NCBI RefSeq assembly: GCF_900167455.1
Contig: NZ_FUWJ01000010.1
Location: 1 to 64,000 of the forward strand
Origin: Enhydrobacter aerosaccus
Lineage (GTDB): Bacteria > Pseudomonadota > Alphaproteobacteria > Reyranellales > Reyranellaceae
Reading direction: 5' to 3'
Length of the DNA stretch: 64,000 nucleotides
Made by a program: the position numbers and the translations under genes
Shown here: positions 8,800-15,487 of the stretch, in pieces
Layout: each line of letters opens with the position of its first letter
Numbering within the stretch: the first letter of the stretch is position 1
Notes under the pieces: generated by a model
Told to the model about the DNA's origin: nothing
Databases searched by the model: none
Seen by the model: the letters and a program-made list of their open reading frames with translations, nothing else

Positions 8800-10407
8800 A
8801 TGCCTCAGCAGAGCATGCCGGATTTCATTGCAGAGCTGGAAAGGATCGGGCAGCTCGTCCGTATCACCGGCGAGAAGCGCGCCGATGAACTGCCCTCGAT
8901 CATGGATGCGGTCCATGACAAGGCCGTGCTCGTGGAGAAGATCAAGGACCACGACTTTCCCCTCCTGGCCGGAGCCTATTCGAACCGCCAGCAGTATGCT
9001 CACGCCACGGGCTGCGACCCTCGTGCCGTCAGCGCCCGGCTCGGAGAACTGGCCGGCCGGCGGATTCCTCCCGTCGTGGTCGACACCGCGCCCTGCAAGG
9101 ATGTCGTCCTCAAGGGCTCCGACGTCGACCTCACGCGCTTTCCGCTGTTCCTCCACCATCCCCACGACGGCCACGCCTACATCCAGGACGTCAATGTCGT
9201 CTCGCGCCATCCCGATACCGGACTCATCAACTGGGGGATGTACCGGCTCATGTACCGGTCGCGGAACGAGACCAATGTCGACATGCGCAACGACAGCCAC
9301 AACTCCCGGGTCAACGCCAGGCGGTATCAGGAACTCGGCCGCGACATGCCGGCCGCGATGGTGGTCGGCGGACCGACCCTCGACAAGATCGCCTGCATGT
9401 TCTCCTTTCCCGGCGTCGACGACTGGGACGTCCTGGGCGGCTTCTACGGCGCGCCGGCCAAGGTGGTGAAATGCGAGACCAGCGACCTGACCGTACCGGC
9501 CAATGCCGAGATCGTGCTGGAAGGCCGCATCATCACCACCGAAGGCTGGGTCTACGACGAGGGGCCTTACGGTGAGTTCACCGGAACATACGGTGGCGGC
9601 CTGCCGCGCAACTGCCGCTTCGTGGTGGACTGCATCACGCACCGCAAGGGAGCGGTGTTCCAGCATGCCACCATCGGCGGGCTCAAGCCCGGCCTGACGG
9701 ACATGATGATCTTCAACCTCGCCGTCGAGGGTGACATCCATACGGCATTGAGGAACGCCGGCATCCAGGTCCTGGATGTCTTCATGCCGCCGGGCGGCTG
9801 CACCAACATCGCCTATGCCCGCATCAGGACACGGGGCGGCGGCGACGCCAAGCAGGCGCTCGCGATCATGCTCAGTTGCTCGCGGCAGTGGTTCCCCAAG
9901 CTCGCCTACGTCTTCGACGAGGATGTCGACATCTTCGACGACGACCGCGTGAAATGGGCCATGGCCTGGCGCTACGACCCGAGCAAGGACACGCTCATCA
10001 TCCCGGAACTCAACGTCCTGCCCCTCGATCCCCTGGGGCGAACCGACAAGCCTCCCGTCTTCATGTCCAAGGTGGGGTTCGACTGCACCATCCCCGTGGT
10101 CGGCAACTACGATCTCGACTCCTTTATGGCCTGCACCATCACCGAGCCGCTTGGAGATGCCCCGGCTGTCGGGGCACCGTTATCCGAGGAGGAACTCACC
10201 AAGCGCATGGCCGCCTTCATTCAGGCCGCTCCGCGCACTTGGCTCGATATCCTCAAGGAATTCCGCGGACAGCCGAACCCGCTTCTCTACCGGGCTTTCG
10301 GCAACGTGCGGCCGAAACTCGGGCGCATCGCCGACCGGCGACCCGAATATCCCTATACGTTCGCTGATTCCTGTTTCGTCTACGAGAAGGGAAAAGGAGC
10401 GCAGTAG
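8800..10407 (+). CDS. UbiD-family decarboxylase, paralogue B2
   Basis: A 535-residue UbiD-type protein, close paralogue of B1. A GTG at 8785 is also in frame, but AAGGAG at about 8788-8793 precedes the ATG at 8800, which also restores the shared MPQQ-x-M N-terminus. Key residues are Arg149 (NWGMYR), Glu254 and Glu259 (EGPYGE), Asn144, His167 and Glu241. All the residues thought necessary for prFMN-dependent decarboxylation are present, so this is not an obviously dead copy. The pair B1/B2 probably arose from a duplication later than the A/B split. Confidence 0.9.
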   Translation: MPQQSMPDFIAELERIGQLVRITGEKRADELPSIMDAVHDKAVLVEKIKDHDFPLLAGAYSNRQQYAHATGCDPRAVSARLGELAGRRIPPVVVDTAPCKDVVLKGSDVDLTRFPLFLHHPHDGHAYIQDVNVVSRHPDTGLINWGMYRLMYRSRNETNVDMRNDSHNSRVNARRYQELGRDMPAAMVVGGPTLDKIACMFSFPGVDDWDVLGGFYGAPAKVVKCETSDLTVPANAEIVLEGRIITTEGWVYDEGPYGEFTGTYGGGLPRNCRFVVDCITHRKGAVFQHATIGGLKPGLTDMMIFNLAVEGDIHTALRNAGIQVLDVFMPPGGCTNIAYARIRTRGGGDAKQALAIMLSCSRQWFPKLAYVFDEDVDIFDDDRVKWAMAWRYDPSKDTLIIPELNVLPLDPLGRTDKPPVFMSKVGFDCTIPVVGNYDLDSFMACTITEPLGDAPAVGAPLSEEELTKRMAAFIQAAPRTWLDILKEFRGQPNPLLYRAFGNVRPKLGRIADRRPEYPYTFADSCFVYEKGKGAQ

Positions 10408-10510
10408 CTCCCCTTCATCGAGGCAAGGTTCTCAATATCGAAACGACCTGTCAGAGCTCGCAACAGCCTTTGGAATTCCATCTAAGAACCGTTCATCGGG
10501 AGACTACGTC

Positions 10511-11080
10511 ATGAAACGTCTGATTGTCGGCCTGTCCGGGTCGAGCGGGGTCGTCTACGGCATCCGGCTGCTGGAGGTCCTGAAGGATATCCAAAGCGTG
10601 GAAACACACCTGATCCTGAGCAAGGGCGCCGAGGTCACCCTGCGCCTGGAGACCGACCGCAGCGTCGAATCGGTCAAGGCGCTGGCCGATGTCGTCCATG
10701 CCCACGACAATCTCGCCGCTTCGGTCTCCAGCGGATCGTTCCGTGTCGCAGGCATGGCGGTGGTGCCCTGCTCCATGAAGAGCCTGGCGCAGATCGCCCT
10801 GTCCCTGAACGAGAATCTGCTCGCCCGCGCCGCCGACGTGACCCTCAAGGAGCGCCGCAAGCTCGTCCTCGTTCCGCGCGAGACACCCCTCCATCTCGGC
10901 CACCTGCGCCACATGACGGCCGTCACGGAAATGGGCGGTGTCATCCTGCCGCCGGCACCGTCCTTCTATCACGGACCGAAAACGATCATGGACGTCGTCG
11001 ACCAGACGGTCGGCAAGGTCCTTGATCAGTTCGAGATCGAACACAACCTGTTCAAGCGCTGGAGCGGCGGTGACGCGTGA
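10511..11080 (+). CDS. UbiX-type flavin prenyltransferase
   Basis: A 189-residue protein of the UbiX/Pad1 family, which joins a dimethylallyl group to FMN to make the prenyl-FMN cofactor needed by UbiD enzymes. The N-terminal GLSGSSGVVYGIRLLE is the flavin-phosphate loop, and KERRKLVLVPRETPLHLGHL contains the hallmark RETPL. The length is normal. The start ATG follows GGGAG by eight bases. It is the only UbiX gene in the window and sits directly after four UbiD genes, so it most likely serves them. Whether the cell has another ubiX for ubiquinone synthesis cannot be seen here. Confidence 0.93.
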   Translation: MKRLIVGLSGSSGVVYGIRLLEVLKDIQSVETHLILSKGAEVTLRLETDRSVESVKALADVVHAHDNLAASVSSGSFRVAGMAVVPCSMKSLAQIALSLNENLLARAADVTLKERRKLVLVPRETPLHLGHLRHMTAVTEMGGVILPPAPSFYHGPKTIMDVVDQTVGKVLDQFEIEHNLFKRWSGGDA

Positions 11081-11588
11081 GGAATTCCAGTCGGCAACGG
11101 GCGCTCTCCTCCGGGAGGTCGCACCCATGACGTTGGCGACCTGTGCCGACAACGTCCCGTGGGCGAGCGATGTCTACTTCGCGGCATCCGGCTTCGATCT
11201 CGTGTTCTTCTCGTCACTCGACTCGCGACACTGCCGCAACCTTGCCGTCAATCCGACCTGCGCCGTCACAGTGCACGCGCCCGTTGCCACCTGGCGGAAC
11301 ATCAGGGGACTGCAGATGGAAGGGGTGGCCGGACTCGCGGCCACGGCTGGCGAAAAGGCCTCAGCGCTCGCGACCTACCTGGACAAGTTTTCCTTCGCGC
11401 GCGATCTCATGGCCAATCCGGTCAGCACTGTCCGGACAGTCTTCCGCGCTCACGCGCATGTCTTTCGTCCAGCGCGAATACGTTATCTGGATAACCGCCT
11501 CGGTATCGGCGCCCGCTTCAGCATCGACCTGGCCGACGGCACACCGGTCTGGCCACCGCGGCAGGAAAAGCCCGGCCTCGCCCCATAG
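11070..11588 (+). CDS. FMN-binding split-barrel protein (pyridoxamine-phosphate oxidase-like, YhbP/UPF0306-like)
   Basis: About 172 residues. The GTG at 11070 overlaps the ubiX stop and has GGAG just before it, indicating translational coupling; an internal ATG at 11128 is an alternative start. The stretch MTLATCADNVPWASDVYFAA, then LVFFSSLDSRHCRNLAVNP, is the flavin-binding split barrel of small pyridoxamine-phosphate oxidase-like proteins. Such proteins bind FMN, F420 or haem. Because it is coupled to ubiX, I infer that it supplies, stores, reduces or repairs a flavin for the UbiD enzymes, but no direct sequence evidence for that exists. Confidence 0.78.
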   Translation: MTREEFQSATGALLREVAPMTLATCADNVPWASDVYFAASGFDLVFFSSLDSRHCRNLAVNPTCAVTVHAPVATWRNIRGLQMEGVAGLAATAGEKASALATYLDKFSFARDLMANPVSTVRTVFRAHAHVFRPARIRYLDNRLGIGARFSIDLADGTPVWPPRQEKPGLAP

Positions 11589-11761
11589 GCGAATATCGCA
11601 TTCTTCTCGACTTATATTGCGATTTATGCAATATTGAACAGGACGCAACCGGACGAAACATGCGACCGTTTCGGGTCGGAGTGCGTCGCTGCGGGCGCCC
11701 TCGCGGCGGCGCGGAGGAGATGTCGTGCCCGAAGACCAACCGGCGGCCAACATTCGCGACT

Positions 11762-11787
11762 CTCGCGAGGCTCGCGAGCCTCGCGAG
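11762..11787. repeat. Three phased CTCGCGAG palindromes (9-bp period)
   Basis: The self-complementary octamer CTCGCGAG occurs at 11762-11769, 11771-11778 and 11780-11787, exactly nine bases apart, with a fourth copy at 11831-11838. The third and fourth copies form the base of the downstream hairpin. The array could be a repeated regulator site or part of an extragenic palindromic element. Confidence 0.7.
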
Positions 11788-11849
11788 GAATTGCCTCCGA
11801 GGCCCACGGAATCGGCATTTCAGGGCAATCCTCGCGAGCCGATTTTTTT
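11780..11849 (+). terminator. Long hairpin with T-tract after the UbiD cluster
   Basis: The left arm (11780-11795) and right arm (11824-11838) pair over 15 bases with a single bulged T, enclosing a 28-base loop, and are followed after four bases by seven T residues at 11843-11849. It is oriented to stop transcription leaving the UbiD-UbiX operon. The large loop makes it an unusual intrinsic terminator, so a repeat-element origin is also possible. Confidence 0.5.
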
Positions 11850-11970
11850 GGTGACGACAACGGTGCGACAGGCGACGCGGCGCTGTGTCCTTTTTCGGCG
11901 CGGCCTCTGGCATCGCGGGTATTTGGTTCTATGATCCCGCCCGCAAGGCGAGACAGCATGGGAGCAGACG

Positions 11971-12840
11971 ATGGCCAAGGTGGCGTTTCTGGGTCTGGGC
12001 GTGATGGGTTTCCCGATGGCCGGGCATCTTGCCGCCAAGGGACACGAGGTCGTGGTCTACAACCGCACCTTCGCCAAGGCCGAGGCCTGGACCAAGAAGC
12101 ATAAGGGCACGGCGGCGAAGACACCGAAGGAAGCCGCGGCTGGCCGCGAGATCGTCTTCTGCTGCGTCGGCAACGACGACGATCTGCGCTCCGTGGTGCT
12201 GGGGGACAACGGCGCCTTCGCCGGCATGAGCAAGGGCGCCATCTTCTTCGACAACACCACCGCCTCGGCCGATGTCGCGCGCGAGCTACATGCGACGGGC
12301 AAGAAGCTCGGCATCGACTTCATCGACGCGCCGGTTTCGGGCGGCCAGGCCGGCGCCGAGAACGGCCAGCTCACCGTGATGTGCGGCGGCGATGCGGCCG
12401 CCTTCGACAAGGCCAAGCCGGTGGCCGATTCCTATGCCAAGGCCATCACGCTGATCGGCCCGCCGGGGGCCGGCCAGATCACCAAGATGATGAACCAGAT
12501 GTGCATCGCCGGCATCGTGCAGGGGCTGGCCGAGGCGCTCAATCTCGGCCAGCGCGCCGGCCTCGACATGGAGAAGGCGATGGGCGCCATCTCCAAGGGC
12601 GCAGCGCAGAGCTGGCAGATGGAGAATCGCTGGCAGAACATGCTGGCGGGCAAGTTCGAGTACGGCTTCGCCGTCGACTGGATGCGCAAGGATCTCGGCA
12701 TCTGCCTGACCGAGGGCAAGCGCTGGAAGGCGCAGATGCCCCTGGTGGCGCTGGTCGACCAGTTCTACGCCCGCGTGCAGGAGCGCGGCGGCGGGCGCTG
12801 GGACACGTCGAGCCTGATCCAGCCGCTGCAGAAGCCGTAA
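11971..12840 (+). CDS. NAD(P)-dependent beta-hydroxyacid dehydrogenase (3-hydroxyisobutyrate dehydrogenase family)
   Basis: A 289-residue cytosolic oxidoreductase. The Rossmann signature GLGVMGFPMAGHL is at residues 8-20, the substrate-binding DAPVSGGQAGAENG follows near 119-131, and catalytic Lys172 is in GQITKMMNQ. This family oxidises 3-hydroxyisobutyrate, tartronate semialdehyde, 6-phosphogluconate-like or related acids; the substrate cannot be chosen from sequence. The start is the ATG after GGGAG. It is followed after eight bases by a GST gene and then a racemase-fold gene, suggesting a three-gene operon. Confidence 0.88.
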   Translation: MAKVAFLGLGVMGFPMAGHLAAKGHEVVVYNRTFAKAEAWTKKHKGTAAKTPKEAAAGREIVFCCVGNDDDLRSVVLGDNGAFAGMSKGAIFFDNTTASADVARELHATGKKLGIDFIDAPVSGGQAGAENGQLTVMCGGDAAAFDKAKPVADSYAKAITLIGPPGAGQITKMMNQMCIAGIVQGLAEALNLGQRAGLDMEKAMGAISKGAAQSWQMENRWQNMLAGKFEYGFAVDWMRKDLGICLTEGKRWKAQMPLVALVDQFYARVQERGGGRWDTSSLIQPLQKP

Positions 12841-12848
12841 GGGGCGTC

Positions 12849-13481
12849 ATGACCGGGTACAAGCTCTACGGCCGTGCCGGCTGGGGCTCGGCGATCGTCG
12901 AGGCGCAGCTCGCCTGGTACGGGCTGCCCTTCACCTTCGAGCCGGTCGACGATCTGTTCAAGTCGCCGGATGCGCGCGCCCGGCTCGAGAAGGTCAATCC
13001 GCTGGCGCAGGTACCGACCCTGGTCCTGCCCGACGGCACGGTGATGAGCGAGAGCGCGGCCATCACGCTGCTGCTGGCCGACATCACCGGCACCGACTCG
13101 CTGGTGCCGGGGCCGGGCGCACCGGAACGCGCCAGGTTCCTGCGCTGGCTGGTATTCCTGGTCGCCAATATCTATCCGACCTTCACCTACGCCGACGATC
13201 CCGCACGCTTCGTCTCGGTGAATACCGCGCGCGATCCGTTCCGCGCCGCCACCGACGCCTATGCGCAACGGCTGTGGCGGCAGGTCAACGGCGAGGTCGG
13301 CGCGCCGTGGTTCCTGGGCAAGCGCTTCTCCGCGCTCGACATCTACCTCGCCGTGATGACTCGCTGGCGGCCCAAGCGCGGCTGGTTCGAGATCGAGGCG
13401 CCGCGCCTGTTCGCGATCGCCCGCCACGCCGATCAGCGGCCCGAGCTGGCCGCCGTGTGGCAACGGAACTGGCCGGCATGA
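12849..13481 (+). CDS. Glutathione S-transferase family protein
   Basis: A 210-residue GST. The N-terminal thioredoxin-like half begins YKLYGRAGWGSAIVEAQLAW and contains NPLAQVPTLVLPDG, the cis-proline loop, followed by MSESAAI, the glutathione gamma-Glu contact. The C-terminal helical half contains WFLGKRFSALDIYLAVMTRW, the N-capping box region. The stop overlaps the next gene's start (ATGA). It sits between a dehydrogenase and a racemase-fold gene, so a role in breakdown of an unusual compound is more likely than general detoxification; this is inference. Confidence 0.87.
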   Translation: MTGYKLYGRAGWGSAIVEAQLAWYGLPFTFEPVDDLFKSPDARARLEKVNPLAQVPTLVLPDGTVMSESAAITLLLADITGTDSLVPGPGAPERARFLRWLVFLVANIYPTFTYADDPARFVSVNTARDPFRAATDAYAQRLWRQVNGEVGAPWFLGKRFSALDIYLAVMTRWRPKRGWFEIEAPRLFAIARHADQRPELAAVWQRNWPA

Positions 13482-14155
13482 CGACCTGCGTCGGCATCGT
13501 CGGGGGGCTCGGTGTCGGCGCCACGGTCCACTACTACGAACGGATCGCCGCCGCCTGCAGGACGCGCGGCTTCACGCCCGACCTCGTGATTGTCCATGCC
13601 GATGTCGAGCACGGCCAGAGCCTGATCCGCGCCGGCAGGCTCGACGCGTTGGCGGACTACATCGTCGGCTTCATCGAGCGGCTGGGCCGCGCCGGCGCGC
13701 AGTGGGCGGTCCTGCCGGCGGTGACGCCGCACATCGCCATCGCCGAGATCGTGCGGCGCACGCGCCTGCCGCTGATCAACATCGTCGACCCGATCGCCGC
13801 CGAGCTGCGCCGCCGCAGGGTCCGGCGGGTCGCCCTGTTCGGCACCGTCTTCACGATGGAAGGCAGCCTGTGGGGCCAGCTCAAGGACGTGGAGATCGTC
13901 AAGCCACAGCCCGACGAGCTCGCGCTCATCGCGCGGGCCTACCAGGCCATCCTCGACACGCAGAAGGCTGATGCCGACGACGCGGCGGCGCTACGCCGGA
14001 TCGCGGCAACGCTGCAGCAACGCGACGGGGTCGAGGCGATCCTGCTCGCCGGCACCGATCTCGCCGTCATGTTCGACGAGCAGACCGCCGGCTTTCCCGC
14101 CATCGACGTGGCCCGCTTGCACATCGATGCCATCGTCGAACGGCTGGCGTCGTGA
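13478..14155 (+). CDS. Aspartate/glutamate racemase-fold protein lacking both catalytic cysteines
   Basis: A 225-residue member of the Asp/Glu racemase superfamily: N-terminal CVGIVGGLGVGATVHYYERI, central PLINIVDPIAAEL, and FGTVFTMEG. In true racemases the two catalytic cysteines lie in a CNT-x-H motif and a G-C-T-E-L motif. Here the aligned stretches are AVTPH (residues 81-85) and AGTDL (191-195), so the cysteines are replaced by Ala81 and Gly192. Racemisation or isomerisation by the normal two-base mechanism is therefore unlikely. It might be a decarboxylase-like, lyase or binding protein. It is coupled to the GST gene by an ATGA overlap. Confidence 0.72.
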   Translation: MTTCVGIVGGLGVGATVHYYERIAAACRTRGFTPDLVIVHADVEHGQSLIRAGRLDALADYIVGFIERLGRAGAQWAVLPAVTPHIAIAEIVRRTRLPLINIVDPIAAELRRRRVRRVALFGTVFTMEGSLWGQLKDVEIVKPQPDELALIARAYQAILDTQKADADDAAALRRIAATLQQRDGVEAILLAGTDLAVMFDEQTAGFPAIDVARLHIDAIVERLAS

Positions 14156-14172
14156 ACCTGCTGCGCGTCCTT

Positions 14173-14427
14173 CTAGAAGATGTGGCGCACGCCCACGATC
14201 TGCGACAGGGATCGGCCGACATGGTCGGCCGTGTCGGCCTCCAGCCCCTCGACCTCGATCTCAACCGAGAGCTGATCGGCATCGGCCTGGGCATAGACCC
14301 GGGCCGGCACCAGCCCGCGCTTGGCCAGCAGCTCGAGGGCGCGCGGCAGGACGCCCGGCTCGGCGTCGGCTTCGAAACAATAGCGGATGGTGGACGAATT
14401 ACGCTTGAGCGCCAGAACGGCGGACAT
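14173..14427 (-). CDS. Small ACT-domain-like protein
   Basis: An 84-residue protein starting at the ATG at 14427, preceded by GAGGAG on the minus strand. The pattern IRYCFEADAEPGVLPRALEL followed by an alternating beta strand (LSVEIEVEGL) and a terminal helix and strand (QIVGVRHIF) resembles a single ACT domain, as in the small subunits or regulators of amino acid enzymes such as IlvM. No catalytic domain or acetolactate synthase gene is adjacent. It converges on the racemase-fold gene and is divergent from the lactonase gene. Confidence 0.6.
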   Translation of the reverse strand: MSAVLALKRNSSTIRYCFEADAEPGVLPRALELLAKRGLVPARVYAQADADQLSVEIEVEGLEADTADHVGRSLSQIVGVRHIF

Positions 14428-14603
14428 GGGACGACTCCTCGGAACGGAAACAGGCGAAAACAGCTGAAGCCCGGCTTGCAGTGCAAACCGGGTTGCTAAT
14501 TCGCCGACCGAGGAGGTCACCTGCGACCATGCTGGCAGTATAGCCTCCAAGGCGGCGGCCGCGCTACGGTCGGCCGACAGAAATCGACGGGAAGGAAACA
14601 AAG

Positions 14604-15419
14604 ATGCGTTCGACGCCCATCTACGAGGTTCATGCGGTCAAATACGCCCATCTGCCGCGCAAGGCCTGGGAAGTGCAGATCAACCCCGATCCGCACGACG
14701 CGGACTTCCCCATGGACTACTTCGTCTGGGTGGCGATCCCGCTCGACGCCGAGGGCCAGCGCGAGATCGGCGCCAAGCCGATCGTGATCGACACCGGCTT
14801 CAACGCCCAGGTCGGCAAGAAGCGCGGCCGCGAGGTCAGGAAGAACCCGGCCGACCTGCTGGGCGAGCTCGGCATCGACGCCAACGAAGTCGAGGACGTG
14901 ATCGTCACCCACCTGCATTACGACCATATCGGCAACTGGGACCGCTTCCCCAAGGCGCGCTTCCACCTGCAGGACAAGGAGATGCAGTTCGCCACCGGAC
15001 GGCACATGTGCAAGGGCACGTTCCGTCATGCCTACGAGTGCGACGACATCGTCGGCATGGTGCGGGCGCTCTACGGCAATCGGGTCGTGTTCCACGACGG
15101 CGACGAGGAGATCCAGCCCGGCCTGTCGGTGCATCTGATCGGCGGCCACACGATGGGCATCCAGTCGGTGCGGGTCATGACGCGCAATGGCTGGCTGGTG
15201 CTGGCGTCGGATGCCTCGCACTACTTCTGGGGCGTCAACAACGACAAGCTGTTCTCGATCGTCTACTCGGTTGCCGACATGCTGGCCGGTTACGACAAGC
15301 TGCGGAAACTGGCCGAGGGCCGCACCGAAATGATCATCCCCGGCCACGACGCCGAAGTGACCAAGCGCTTCCCGGCGTCGCGCAAGGGGCTGGAAGGCGT
15401 AAGCGTACGGCTCGACTGA
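14604..15419 (+). CDS. Metallo-beta-lactamase-fold hydrolase, N-acyl-homoserine lactonase family
   Basis: A 271-residue di-zinc hydrolase. Zinc ligands are visible in THLHYDHIGNW (H-x-H-x-DH), GGHTMGIQ, LASDASHYFW and IPGHDAE. The spacing, and the N-terminal region with a long YEVHAVKYAHLPRKAW, match the AttM/AiiA-like group named N-acyl-homoserine lactonases. No luxI or luxR gene is in this window, so quenching of other species' signals or hydrolysis of another lactone is equally possible. A terminator-like hairpin lies after it, formed for the convergent binding-protein gene. Confidence 0.8.
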   Translation: MRSTPIYEVHAVKYAHLPRKAWEVQINPDPHDADFPMDYFVWVAIPLDAEGQREIGAKPIVIDTGFNAQVGKKRGREVRKNPADLLGELGIDANEVEDVIVTHLHYDHIGNWDRFPKARFHLQDKEMQFATGRHMCKGTFRHAYECDDIVGMVRALYGNRVVFHDGDEEIQPGLSVHLIGGHTMGIQSVRVMTRNGWLVLASDASHYFWGVNNDKLFSIVYSVADMLAGYDKLRKLAEGRTEMIIPGHDAEVTKRFPASRKGLEGVSVRLD

Positions 15420-15435
15420 GGAAGCAGACAGCCAA

Positions 15436-15469
15436 CAAAAAGGGCCGCGGACAGCAAGCCCGCGGCCCT
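15436..15469 (-). terminator. Intrinsic terminator of the binding-protein gene
   Basis: A perfect 10-bp stem, AGGGCCGCGG (15441-15450) with CCGCGGCCCT (15460-15469), encloses a nine-base loop. On the minus strand it is followed by five T residues (the AAAAA at 15437-15441). It ends the minus-strand binding-protein transcript and may also stop the convergent lactonase transcript. Confidence 0.8.
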
Positions 15470-15487
15470 GATCGAAGCGACTTCAGG

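Larger units (their letters stand above)
11589..11970. other. Intergenic region between the UbiD cluster and the dehydrogenase gene
   Basis: These 382 bases contain no convincing gene. They hold the CTCGCGAG palindrome cluster and hairpin terminator described separately. The remaining right-hand part (11850-11970) should contain the promoter of the dehydrogenase gene, which has a GGGAG ribosome-binding site just before its ATG. Confidence 0.6.

Noticed and set aside
14604..15419. Quorum-quenching operon suggested by the lactonase-like gene
   Set aside because: No luxI/luxR-type or other signalling gene is present in the window, and the enzyme's substrate cannot be read from the motifs, so only the fold assignment is kept.
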